Positions 7,612 to 14,064 are shown, counted from the stretch's first letter. The stretch is DNA of 17,725 nucleotides from an uncultured Lachnospiraceae bacterium (GCA_902772565.1 CACYBJ010000180.1:1-17725); one strand, 5' to 3'. Notes: a model not told the origin generated them from the letters alone. Program-made: numbers and translations.

Positions 7612-7640
7612 ATTTTACAACTATTTTGAAAAAGTATCAA
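7612..7640 (-). promoter_or_regulatory. Promoter of the cytidylate-kinase-like gene (and possibly ilvBNC)
   Basis: Leftward -35 TTGATA (7635-7640), 17-bp spacer, -10 TAAAAT (7612-7617); each box differs from consensus at one position. The predicted start is near 7605, with about 80 nt of leader. No terminator separates this gene from ilvB. Confidence 0.8.
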
Positions 7641-7665
7641 CCGTAGGGAGAAAAATGGCATAAAA

Positions 7666-7692
7666 AAACTCCGAGTCATTAACTCGGAGTTT
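7666..7692 (-). terminator. Terminator of tRNA-Leu(AAG)
   Basis: Perfect 11-bp stem (AAACTCCGAGT, 7666-7676, with 7682-7692) and a 5-base loop, followed leftward by TTTT. It begins five bases after the tRNA 3' end. Confidence 0.92.
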
Positions 7693-7696
7693 GTTC

Positions 7697-7779
7697 TGCG
7701 GACTACGGGACTTGAACCCGAACGTACTATGTACACATGATCCTTAGTCATGCCTGTCTGCCAATTCCAGCAAGTCCGC
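7697..7779 (-). tRNA. tRNA-Leu, anticodon AAG
   Basis: Class II cloverleaf: acceptor GCGGACT pairs with AGTCCGC; D-stem CTG/CAG with a GAATTGGCAGA loop; anticodon stem CATGA/TCATG around the loop CTAAGGA, which puts AAG at positions 34-36; long variable arm GTAC-ATA-GTAC; T loop TTCAAGT with A73. No CCA is encoded. The outermost T-stem pair is a T-T mismatch. An A34 anticodon would be deaminated to inosine and read CUU, CUC and CUA; bacteria usually use GAG or TAG for this box. It has its own promoter and terminator, and a TTGTGC/GCACAA hairpin lies in the short leader (7782-7803). Confidence 0.95.
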
Positions 7780-7809
7780 ATGTTGTGCTTTTTCTGTAGC
7801 ACAAGCGAT

Positions 7810-7838
7810 ATATTAACATGCATTTTATGGGTTGTCAA
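7810..7838 (-). promoter_or_regulatory. Promoter of tRNA-Leu(AAG)
   Basis: Perfect -35 TTGACA (7833-7838), 17-bp spacer, -10 TAATAT (7810-7815). The predicted start is near 7803, about 24 nt before the mature 5' end. Confidence 0.82.
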
Positions 7839-7878
7839 TTATTTTTTTACAGTTATTTTCACTTTTTTTATTAAAAAA

Positions 7879-7906
7879 ATTCCCTTCGGACTTTGCCGAA
7901 GGGAAT
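7879..7906 (-). terminator. Terminator of the GH25 muramidase gene
   Basis: An 11-bp perfect stem (core TTCCCTTCGG at 7880-7889 with 7896-7905) and a 6-base loop, followed leftward by seven T. It starts 11 bases after the stop codon. Confidence 0.94.
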
Positions 7907-7916
7907 ATAGTATTTA

Positions 7917-9200
7917 TCAGTTTGCTGTGCCTGTAACCGCAGGATCGCCGGATGACTCTGCCGGTGATATTTCCGGTGTGATTTCAGGTGTAACTTCAGG
8001 TGTAATCTCAGGCGTAAGTTCCGGTGTGATTTCAGGAGCCGTAGTCGGTGTAGGTGTCGATGTCGGCGTAGGTGTAGCTGTAGCTACAGCCACCGGAGCG
8101 GCCACACCGCCGGTGTATGTATAAACGTTAAGATCGACTGCTGTGCTTATACCGTCTACACGACCGTTATCGGAGTACTGCCACATGTGGTAAACGCCCT
8201 TGTAATCGGTCCAGGAGTTAAGTCCGTTCTTGGTATAGTGCGCAAGCCAGATGAAGCAATCCGAGAATTTTGAATAATCCCAAACAGTCTTCATGAAGTT
8301 CTTGTTTCCGTAGAGACATGGGATGTAGCCCTGGCTCTTTACATAGTCCATGAATACACGGCCGTTCTTGTTGCACTGTGCAAGTGACATTCCGTATACA
8401 CGGTGGTTAGTCGGACAGTACTGCGGATGATCCTCAAAGTCCCATGCAACAGGAAGAGTGATTCTTCCCTTGTAAGGCTTTAACAATTCGCAAACCCATG
8501 CTGCTTCCTGTTTTGCTTCTGCTTCGGTAACAGCTTCAGAGTAGATGTAAACACCAACCATGATACCGTTTGAAAGAGCACCTTCCATGTTGGCTGTGAA
8601 GTATGAGTCAACCTTAAGATTACCTGCGGAACCCCATCCACGGAAGCCCACACGGATCATGGCAAATTTAACACCTGCCGCTTTAACCTTGGCCCAGTTA
8701 ATGCTGCCCTGTGCAGCCGAAACATCAATTCCGTACATTGTTCCGATAGGAAGTGTGGAAGCAATTACAGGTGCCGGTGTTGCAGTAGCCTCTGTCACAG
8801 GTGCCGGTGTTGCAGTCGGAGCCTGAGTCGGAATGAACGCAGTCTCGGTAGACTGAGGTGTTCTTGTATTCTTCTGGTTATCTTCTTCGTCGTTTACATC
8901 GGCAACAACAATTTCCGGAATAACAATAGCATCGTCAGATGCGGCGACGGTTTCAAGTCTCTCTACTTCTATTACTTCTGCTTCCATCAGTTCTACGGGT
9001 ACCGCTGCCTGAGTAATGTCCGGTGTCGGCATCGGAGTAGGCGAGAAAGCAACAGAAGACGAAGCAACCGCTGCAGAATGATCCACGATTGCATTTGCCC
9101 TTACCTTGTCGGCTTTTTTAGCATTGCCTGTTACAAAGGCAACACCTACTATACTAAGCACAAGGGTAAATACTATTAGGAATTTCTTTAATCCTTTCAA
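7917..9200 (-). CDS. Secreted GH25 lysozyme-type muramidase
   Basis: 427 residues from a TTG start at 9200, supported by AAGGAG seven bases upstream. Residues 1-26 form a signal peptide (KKFLIVFTLVLSIVGVAFVTGNA). Residues ~27-150 are a disordered Thr/Pro/Ala/Glu-rich linker. Residues ~155-363 are a GH25 domain: YGIDVSAAQGSINWAKVK (Asp159), FAMIRVGFRG, and LPVAWDFED with the Asp254/Glu256 pair in the place of the usual D-x-E; FIWLAHYT and YHMWQYS are also family-typical. GH25 enzymes cut the beta-1,4 bond after N-acetylmuramic acid in peptidoglycan. The C-terminal ~60 residues are a PTPTPT linker and a TPE repeat with no wall-binding domain or LPXTG. Flanking genes are tRNAs with no phage genes, so a cell-wall remodelling role is more likely than a prophage endolysin. 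Confidence 0.94.
   Translation of the reverse strand: MKGLKKFLIVFTLVLSIVGVAFVTGNAKKADKVRANAIVDHSAAVASSSVAFSPTPMPTPDITQAAVPVELMEAEVIEVERLETVAASDDAIVIPEIVVADVNDEEDNQKNTRTPQSTETAFIPTQAPTATPAPVTEATATPAPVIASTLPIGTMYGIDVSAAQGSINWAKVKAAGVKFAMIRVGFRGWGSAGNLKVDSYFTANMEGALSNGIMVGVYIYSEAVTEAEAKQEAAWVCELLKPYKGRITLPVAWDFEDHPQYCPTNHRVYGMSLAQCNKNGRVFMDYVKSQGYIPCLYGNKNFMKTVWDYSKFSDCFIWLAHYTKNGLNSWTDYKGVYHMWQYSDNGRVDGISTAVDLNVYTYTGGVAAPVAVATATPTPTSTPTPTTAPEITPELTPEITPEVTPEITPEISPAESSGDPAVTGTAN
7962..8036 (-). repeat. 12-bp-period repeat encoding ITPE-type tail of the muramidase
   Basis: Five to six imperfect tandem units of the type TCAGGTGTAATC (plus strand) encode the run TPEITPELTPEITPEVTPE (residues ~388-411). 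Units vary mostly at degenerate positions. Such repeats can change copy number by slippage in steps of four residues without shifting the frame. Confidence 0.8.
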
Positions 9201-9290
9201 TGTAATACTCCTTCTTATTTATACTCAAATGTTAAACGTCTTTTCAAAACCCTAAACCGGGCAGAATAGCCTTTTACCCGATTTTCTACA

Positions 9291-9319
9291 ATTGTAGCAT
9301 TCTTTATTTTCCGTGTAAA
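9291..9319 (-). promoter_or_regulatory. Promoter of the GH25 muramidase gene
   Basis: Leftward -35 TTTACA (9314-9319), 17-bp spacer, -10 TACAAT (9291-9296) preceded by TGC (extended -10). The predicted start is near 9284; the ~85-nt leader includes a CGGGTA/TGCCCG hairpin (about 9257-9280). Confidence 0.8.
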
Positions 9320-9400
9320 CCCCCTTTTAGGCCTTATTTGCGGCTCTTTACGAACCTCGGGGAGATTTGTAACATTTTCACCTGTTTAATTAACAATTTC

Positions 9401-9472
9401 CCTTGTAAATTCAAGGCACTACTCTTGTAGTACATTTGGGGTGCCATACTGTTTTCACACACCAAATATGGC
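9401..9472. other. Cluster of overlapping inverted repeats in the muramidase upstream region
   Basis: Three stems follow one another and share bases: CCTTG/CAAGG (9401-9405 with 9412-9416), GGCAC/GTGCC (9415-9419 with 9441-9445, with an inner CTAC/GTAG hairpin), and GCCATA/TATGGC (9443-9448 with 9467-9472). A competing stem joins 9434-9443 to 9458-9467 at nine of ten positions and excludes the last two. There is no convincing ORF. It lies about 80-150 bases upstream of the muramidase promoter. The rest of the gene-free stretch 9320-9588 is AT-rich with no other signal seen. It could be a small structured RNA, a regulator site, or a degraded element. Confidence 0.4.
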
Positions 9473-9588
9473 AAAAAGAAGGATAATTACGTTTTCTTGT
9501 TTTGGCGGATAACGAACTTTGATACGCTCTGAAACAGGCGTTTTTACGGAAAAAATTACAAAAATATTTCTGAAAGTTTAAAAAATAA

Positions 9589-9611
9589 CACCCCGACCGG
9601 AGGTCGGGGTG
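9589..9611 (-). terminator. Second tandem terminator after tRNA-Leu(CAG)
   Basis: Perfect 10-bp GC-rich stem (CACCCCGACC, 9589-9598, with 9602-9611), 3-base loop, followed leftward by TTATTTTTT. Confidence 0.88.
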
Positions 9612-9618
9612 AAAAAAG

Positions 9619-9642
9619 AAAGAATTCCTTTCGGAATTCTTT
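9619..9642 (-). terminator. First tandem terminator after tRNA-Leu(CAG)
   Basis: Perfect 10-bp stem (AAAGAATTCC, 9619-9628, with 9633-9642) closed on the minus strand by a GAAA tetraloop, followed by CTTTTTT. Confidence 0.88.
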
Positions 9643-9652
9643 TGATGTCTCT

Positions 9653-9685
9653 GAGCCGACGGGCTCCCCCGATTAAAAATCGGGG
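9653..9685 (-). other. Two adjacent hairpins between tRNA-Leu(CAG) and its terminators
   Basis: CCCCGAT/ATCGGGG (9667-9673 with 9679-9685, loop 5) abuts GAGCC/GGCTC (9653-9657 with 9662-9666, loop 4). Neither has a T-run after it, so they are probably not terminators themselves. They lie 7-40 bases past the tRNA 3' end and may shape the trailer for processing. Confidence 0.6.
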
Positions 9686-9692
9686 TAAAATA

Positions 9693-9776
9693 TGCAGTTG
9701 ATGGGATTTGAACCCACACCCAATTGCTTGGACATGAACCTGAATCATGCGCGTATGCCAATTCCGCCACAACTGC
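9693..9776 (-). tRNA. tRNA-Leu, anticodon CAG
   Basis: Class II cloverleaf: acceptor GCAGTTG/CAACTGC; D-stem GCG/CGC with loop GAATTGGCATA; anticodon stem CATGA/TCATG around TTCAGGT (CAG at 34-36, reads CUG); variable arm CCAA-GCAA-TTGG; T loop TTCAAAT; A73. No encoded CCA. It shares the CATGA anticodon stem with the AAG tRNA-Leu across the muramidase gene, but the acceptor and variable arms differ, so it is not a recent copy. Confidence 0.96.
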
Positions 9777-9786
9777 GAACTATCAT

Positions 9787-9815
9787 AGTCTACCATTTAA
9801 GGCTTTAACTGTCAA
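9787..9815 (-). promoter_or_regulatory. Promoter of tRNA-Leu(CAG)
   Basis: Perfect -35 TTGACA (9810-9815), 17-bp spacer, -10 TAGACT (9787-9792). The start is predicted only a few bases before the mature tRNA. No clear terminator follows deoB, so some readthrough from deoB into this tRNA is possible. Confidence 0.82.
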
Positions 9816-9849
9816 GAATTCACAAAGACTCAAACAAAAAAACTATTGC

Positions 9850-11031
9850 TTAATCCGGCCAGAATGGATTTTTGAGCAGTCTGATATCAAGATAGTCCTT
9901 TACAAAGGTAGCAATATTATCAAATCCGGAAAGAGTTCCCCAGTTTTCATCTGCCAAGTTTTTACCGGTGATAATAAGGGGGACGTATTCTCTGGTATGA
10001 TCCGTGCCTTTAAAACCGGGGTCGCATCCGTGATCTGCGGTAATGATAAGGATATCCTCTTCCTTCATGTTTTCCATGATTTCGGGAAGCTTTTCATCGA
10101 AATACGAAAGGGCAGATGCGTAACCGTCCACATCTCTTCTGTGCCCGTAGATCATATCGGTATCCACCAGGTTGGTAAACAGCAGTCCCGTGAAATCATT
10201 TTTGATTTCTTCTATGGTTTTATCGATGCCCTCAGGGTTGCCTGAAGTTCTTACGAAGCGTGTAATCCCGCTGCCGGCAAAGATATCAACTATTTTACCG
10301 ACGCTTACAACGGGGAGCCCCGCATCGCTTATTTCATTCAAAAGATTTCTCGGAGGAACCAGGGAATAATCATGTCTTTCCGAAGTCCTTACGTAAGGCC
10401 ACTCGCCTTCAAAGGGGCGGGCTATAACTCGACCCACACCGTATTTGCCAACACACTCTTCTCTTGCAATCTCGCAATATCTGTAAAGTTCAGGAACACT
10501 TACAACATCCTTGTGGGCGGCAATCTGAAGCACGGAATCTGCCGAGGTATAAACTATGAGTTTTCCCGTGGCAATGTGTTCCCTGCCGTAGTCCTTTATA
10601 ACTTCCGTTCCTGAGTAGGGCTTGTTGCAAAGAATTCCGCGTCCCCAAAGCTTGCTCAGACGGTCCAAAAGATCCTCTCCGAAGCCTTCCGGAAATGTGG
10701 GGAAAGGTGTTTCGGAAACTATTCCTGCCATCTCCCAATGACCGGTGGTGGTATCCTTTCCGACGGACTCTTCCTTAAGCCTTGCCAGCTTACTGCCGAA
10801 TCCAAGATTCGTTTTTATACCTGAGTCGGCAAAACCTGCGGAAACAACATCTTTTATACCCTCGATTTCAAACAAACCGAGGCTTTTAAGATTCGGAAGA
10901 TTAAACCTGCTTGACGCGGAACAGCTTTTAAGAGTGTTGCTGCCCTCATCGCCAAAGTTTGCGGCATCGGGCATGGCGCCGCAACCGCAGCTGTCCAGAA
11001 CTATAATTATGGCACGCTTACCAGCAGACAT
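9850..11031 (-). CDS. deoB: Phosphopentomutase
   Basis: Interconverts ribose (or deoxyribose) 1-phosphate and 5-phosphate, linking nucleoside phosphorolysis to pentose phosphate metabolism; cytosolic, alkaline-phosphatase superfamily, two Mn ions. 393 residues from ATG at 11031, normal length. The start was chosen because AAGGGG lies upstream and the family begins right before RAIIIVLDSCGCGAMPDAANFG; the 11-codon upstream extension overlaps the previous gene. Motifs seen are Asp13 in the first metal site, KDTTTGHWEM (92-101) holding the Thr phosphorylated in the cycle, SADSVLQIAAH, and TADHGCDP with TDHTREYVPLI near the end. It overlaps the stop of the 819-residue gene by 14 bp in another frame, suggesting coupled translation. 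No other nucleoside-salvage gene is in the window. Confidence 0.97.
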   Translation of the reverse strand: MSAGKRAIIIVLDSCGCGAMPDAANFGDEGSNTLKSCSASSRFNLPNLKSLGLFEIEGIKDVVSAGFADSGIKTNLGFGSKLARLKEESVGKDTTTGHWEMAGIVSETPFPTFPEGFGEDLLDRLSKLWGRGILCNKPYSGTEVIKDYGREHIATGKLIVYTSADSVLQIAAHKDVVSVPELYRYCEIAREECVGKYGVGRVIARPFEGEWPYVRTSERHDYSLVPPRNLLNEISDAGLPVVSVGKIVDIFAGSGITRFVRTSGNPEGIDKTIEEIKNDFTGLLFTNLVDTDMIYGHRRDVDGYASALSYFDEKLPEIMENMKEEDILIITADHGCDPGFKGTDHTREYVPLIITGKNLADENWGTLSGFDNIATFVKDYLDIRLLKNPFWPD

Positions 11032-13477
11032 AGCATTCCCCTTTGTATGTTGACATAAAGTCACTCTTCTTCATCTGGCTGCGGTTTCCCGTAGCAGGGT
11101 CTCTGAAAATAATATAGCTTACTTCGTATCCGTAGGCCACCACGTATCCGCCGTTGTATGTTACGCACACCGGCCTGCCACGGTTAATGAAGTACTGAAC
11201 CTCTTCAATGTTTCCGACCTTTATTGCGGCAGTCTTCATGCCGGATTTTTCCGCCACCCATTCATACAGCGTTTTGGCATCGGTATCAAAGGTGTAATCT
11301 CCGATCTTGAAACTGCTCATGGTATATTCTTTGGCTGTGATACCGCAGGTCCATGCAACACATCCTTCATAGTCCGTAACCGTACCTACACAGGCTGCGG
11401 CATAATCAATGGCCTCGCCAAGATTTTCGGATGTGAATACCATGTTGCCGTAGGCATATACATAGTAATGCTCGGTTTTTTCATGGCTTATGAGGGCAGA
11501 TGTATCCGCATTTACCACGGCGATTTCCGCATCGTATACCGAAGGTGCCGCCTCGGGAGTATAGCCTGAAGGCATTTTGACATACATCAGTTTACGTCTT
11601 GTGGTGTCATACTCCGTAGTGTAAATCGGAACTACCTCGCTCACCGGATGTATATCTATGATTACATCGGATGCCGAATAGTTGTAAACCGGGTAGCCCG
11701 CATCTGCCGTCTTTCCGGCTGATGCATAAAGGTCCAGATGTATGAGTGACTGGTCAAGGGTTACGTCGCCCACATAGGTACCCTCAGGCGGATTGTACTC
11801 CGTTTCAAGCTTTTGCGACGCATCCATTATAGCAAGGTAGGTATAGGGAATAAGTTCGCTTCCGTCGTCAAATCTGGAAATAAGGGAAGCGTCCGTTGTT
11901 CCGTATACAATACGGCCGTCAATGGTACCCTGAAGATCCAAAAGCCTTCCGGCATCATCGCTTATATACTTTTTCTCCTGGGTCTTAACATCCAGAAACA
12001 CTATGCGCTTGTTAACCGAAAGATCCGGTGACTCGTTATATACAAGGGTCATGGAATCAGGGAAATATACCCAGTTTTCACCCAGGTCCTCAACTTCGGT
12101 ATGAAGCACATGAGTCTTTAATTCGTAGGAATAATAACTGTCGAAAAGCGTGAAGTAGAACACTCCGAATTCGGATGTGTAACTTACCTTTCCGAAGGCA
12201 CCGTCCAGTTCTTTATAGTCCAGATTAACAGGAATAAACATCATCTCCTGGATACGGTTGGTTTCGGCGCTGTAACTGTAGTAGATCACGCCGCATCTGC
12301 CTTCGTAATCTCCTCTTCCGATTTTACCGTAAACGGCAAACTGGGCATCTCCTCCGTTATCGACGGAAAGAAGGGTAAAGTCGTACCTGATATACTCGTT
12401 TCTGTCATAGTCGCTGCCGTCGGAGTAGCTAAGTAACTTGTGCATCTCGTTGGTTTCGGTGTTCAGTTCCCAAAGGGTTCCCTGATAAGAAAAGAGAAGA
12501 ATCTTGCCGTCCTCCGACTTCAGCATATTAAGAGAATCCTTTTCCGAAGAAATACCCAGGTCAAGATAACCGTCGTCAACTCTGAGTGCGGAGCCGTCGA
12601 AGATTTCATCCATGGTTCTTTCATAATCCAGAAGATATATCTTGCTCTCGGTATAGTTCAGACGGTAGTTTTCATGGCACTTAATCACATTATAATTGCC
12701 CACCGTGCTTCTTACCCAGAAGGAAAGGCCAATGCTTACATAGGTGTCATTGTACTCTGAAATTGTAGGAACTATTCTGTATATTTCGGACACGCCAAGA
12801 TCGCCGAAACTAAGAGAGTTCAGATCGGCTGTAATATCTATGTCGGAGTAGTCGGTAACCGTAAGCGAATCGTCGGTTTCCATGGGCTCTTCAAGGCTCG
12901 AAACATCATCCTTGCTGAAGGTACAGTTATGGAAATTGGTTACGTACTCAATATTCTTTGTAAGATTGCCGAAGGTGGTAACCTGAAGTCTGGTGTAGTA
13001 ATAAATGTAGCCGCCTTCATCATCCATTAATGTTACGCGGCACAGATATTCCTCTCCCGGGGTCATGTCGGCACTTACGGAGATATCTGCCGAAAGCCTT
13101 CCGTCCTCTGTAGTGGAAAGCGAAGGAATATCGATGTTTTCGATCACGTCAAGGGAAGGTATGGTCATTACGTCCACCGACACCTTCTTTACGTTTTTGC
13201 CCTTTTCTTTTATCAGTACGGAAAACTCTTTGGCAGTGGAAACCGGGGTGATGCTTTCCCTCGGGCAGTTATCGTCCCAAAGCACGGTATAGCCTTCGGT
13301 CTGGTTGATTTCATTGCCGCTTACGGAGAAAGAAACCACCGGCAGAGCAGCGTCCTGAGATTTGGCGGATACTTCCGTACTGCTGGAAGTCTTATAATCG
13401 ATTGTTCTGAAAACGAAAGCGAAAGTGGCAATAAAAATTGCGCTAAGCACCGCTATTCGTACTATAATCTTCTTCAT
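11018..13477 (-). CDS. Membrane-anchored extracellular protein with a C-terminal C39-like domain lacking the catalytic His
   Basis: 819 residues. An N-terminal hydrophobic segment (KKIIVRIAVLSAIFIATFAFVF) is a signal or anchor, so the rest is probably outside. Residues ~45-170 look like a beta-sandwich with many Thr/Ser; ~250-640 contain repeated short strands with LLDYE, ILLFSYQGTLWELN, RIVFLDVKTQEKKYIS and YTYLAIMD, suggesting a propeller-like domain. Residues ~690-819 resemble the C39-like peptidase domain of clostridial surface proteins: YGNMVFTSENLGEAIDYAAA, then INRGRPVCVTYNGG, VVAYGYEVSYIIFRDPATG and SDFMSTYKGE. The usual GH(F/Y)V is GGYVV here (Tyr778), while Asp793-Pro is kept; a candidate Cys is 706 or 711. 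It may bind peptides rather than cut them. The ATG has no well-placed ribosome site; an 11-codon ORF stops on it. It is expressed from a divergent, palindrome-covered promoter and overlaps deoB. The family is unnamed to me. Confidence 0.85.
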   Translation of the reverse strand: MKKIIVRIAVLSAIFIATFAFVFRTIDYKTSSSTEVSAKSQDAALPVVSFSVSGNEINQTEGYTVLWDDNCPRESITPVSTAKEFSVLIKEKGKNVKKVSVDVMTIPSLDVIENIDIPSLSTTEDGRLSADISVSADMTPGEEYLCRVTLMDDEGGYIYYYTRLQVTTFGNLTKNIEYVTNFHNCTFSKDDVSSLEEPMETDDSLTVTDYSDIDITADLNSLSFGDLGVSEIYRIVPTISEYNDTYVSIGLSFWVRSTVGNYNVIKCHENYRLNYTESKIYLLDYERTMDEIFDGSALRVDDGYLDLGISSEKDSLNMLKSEDGKILLFSYQGTLWELNTETNEMHKLLSYSDGSDYDRNEYIRYDFTLLSVDNGGDAQFAVYGKIGRGDYEGRCGVIYYSYSAETNRIQEMMFIPVNLDYKELDGAFGKVSYTSEFGVFYFTLFDSYYSYELKTHVLHTEVEDLGENWVYFPDSMTLVYNESPDLSVNKRIVFLDVKTQEKKYISDDAGRLLDLQGTIDGRIVYGTTDASLISRFDDGSELIPYTYLAIMDASQKLETEYNPPEGTYVGDVTLDQSLIHLDLYASAGKTADAGYPVYNYSASDVIIDIHPVSEVVPIYTTEYDTTRRKLMYVKMPSGYTPEAAPSVYDAEIAVVNADTSALISHEKTEHYYVYAYGNMVFTSENLGEAIDYAAACVGTVTDYEGCVAWTCGITAKEYTMSSFKIGDYTFDTDAKTLYEWVAEKSGMKTAAIKVGNIEEVQYFINRGRPVCVTYNGGYVVAYGYEVSYIIFRDPATGNRSQMKKSDFMSTYKGECYVCW

Positions 13478-13509
13478 TGTGTATAATAAAACACCTTTCG
13501 TGTTCTCAT
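13474..13509 (-). CDS. Possible 11-residue leader peptide ending on the next start codon
   Basis: ATG at 13509 opens MRTRKVFYYTQ, whose TGA overlaps the ATG of the 819-residue gene (ATGA). The only Shine-Dalgarno-like bases near the large gene, AAAGG, lie inside this mini-ORF about 16 bases upstream of that ATG, too far for normal use. Re-initiation from this peptide could therefore supply ribosomes. Its own upstream site (GGATC) is weak, and an ORF this short can occur by chance. Confidence 0.25.
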   Translation of the reverse strand: MRTRKVFYYTQ

Positions 13510-13518
13510 GGTCTGATC

Positions 13519-13538
13519 CGGCAGATGCGCATCTGCCG
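13519..13538. promoter_or_regulatory. Perfect 20-bp palindrome covering the leftward transcription start
   Basis: Half-site CGGCAGATGC (13519-13528) is followed directly by its reverse complement. It begins four bases downstream of the -10 box of the leftward promoter and so spans roughly -2 to +18, where a bound repressor would block initiation. As RNA it would form a hairpin at the very 5' end of the transcript, which could stabilise the mRNA. It lies on the far side from the HIT promoter. Confidence 0.6.
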
Positions 13539-13542
13539 TTAA

Positions 13543-13571
13543 AGTATAAACCAATTTTTACTTGCGCGCAA
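13543..13571 (-). promoter_or_regulatory. Leftward promoter for the 819-residue gene and deoB
   Basis: -35 TTGCGC (13566-13571), 17-bp spacer, -10 TATACT (13543-13548); predicted start near 13536. The -35 lies within the palindrome TTGCGCGCAA (13562-13571), which also supplies the -35 of the rightward promoter. Confidence 0.7.
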
Positions 13572-13590
13572 CAAGGCGCGGGGGTAGAAT
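13562..13590 (+). promoter_or_regulatory. Rightward promoter for the HIT-family gene
   Basis: -35 TTGCGC (13562-13567), 17-bp spacer, -10 TAGAAT (13585-13590); predicted start near 13597, about 36 nt before the start codon. Its -35 overlaps that of the leftward promoter, so the two polymerases probably cannot bind together. Confidence 0.68.
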
Positions 13591-13632
13591 GTGAGTTATA
13601 AAATCTTAATTACAACTATCCGGAGGTTTACC

Positions 13633-14043
13633 ATGAGTGACTGTATTTTTTGTAAGATAGCAAACGGCGAGATTCCGTCCGCCACAGTATATGAAGATGA
13701 TAATTTCCGTGCCATACTTGATATCGCACCTTCCCATAAAGGACACACTATCATCCTTCCGAAGATTCATGCGGCCAACATCTTTGAGCTGCCGGAGGAT
13801 ATCGCAAAGGAAATCTTTCCTGTAGCAAAAAAAGTTGCGACGGCAATCAAGGAAACCACCGCCTGTGACGGCGTAAACATCCTTCAGAACAACGGCGCTG
13901 CGGCAGGTCAGAGCGTTTTCCATCTGCATGTGCATGTAGTTCCCAGATTTGAAGGAGACGGTATTCTTCCCGTATGGCCTCAGGGCAGCTACGAAGAAGG
14001 CGAAGCAGCAGAACTTGCTGCTAAAATTTCCGCCAATCTGTAA
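13633..14043 (+). CDS. HIT-family nucleotide hydrolase/transferase
   Basis: 136 residues from ATG at 13633; CGGAGG lies six bases upstream, so the in-frame extension to 13591 is rejected. The histidine triad HLHVHV has His97, His99 and His101, His99 being the nucleophile in this superfamily. DCIFCKIANGEIPSATVYED is the typical N-terminus; Cys4 and Cys7 with His46 and a triad His form the zinc site of HinT-like members. NNGAAAGQSVFHLHVHVVPR is the classic C-terminal signature. Members act on purine nucleoside phosphoramidates or dinucleotides; the exact substrate cannot be told. It is a single-gene unit on the plus strand, divergent from the membrane-anchored gene and ended by a two-way terminator. 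Confidence 0.96.
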   Translation: MSDCIFCKIANGEIPSATVYEDDNFRAILDIAPSHKGHTIILPKIHAANIFELPEDIAKEIFPVAKKVATAIKETTACDGVNILQNNGAAAGQSVFHLHVHVVPRFEGDGILPVWPQGSYEEGEAAELAAKISANL

Positions 14044-14064
14044 ATCATAAAACAACATAATTAA

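Noticed and set aside
7548..7838. 96-codon minus-strand frame
   Set aside because: It runs through tRNA-Leu(AAG), its terminator and its promoter.
7917..9200. Prophage endolysin
   Set aside because: GH25 enzymes are common in phages, but this one has a signal peptide and long linkers, and no holin, tail or integrase genes are nearby.
9411..9796. Two minus-strand frames (119 and 72 codons)
   Set aside because: They run through tRNA-Leu(CAG) and its terminator hairpins; the peptides are translations of RNA structure.
13606..14058. 150-codon open frame antisense to the HIT gene
   Set aside because: The HIT frame has a full family signature and a good ribosome site; the antisense frame has neither.
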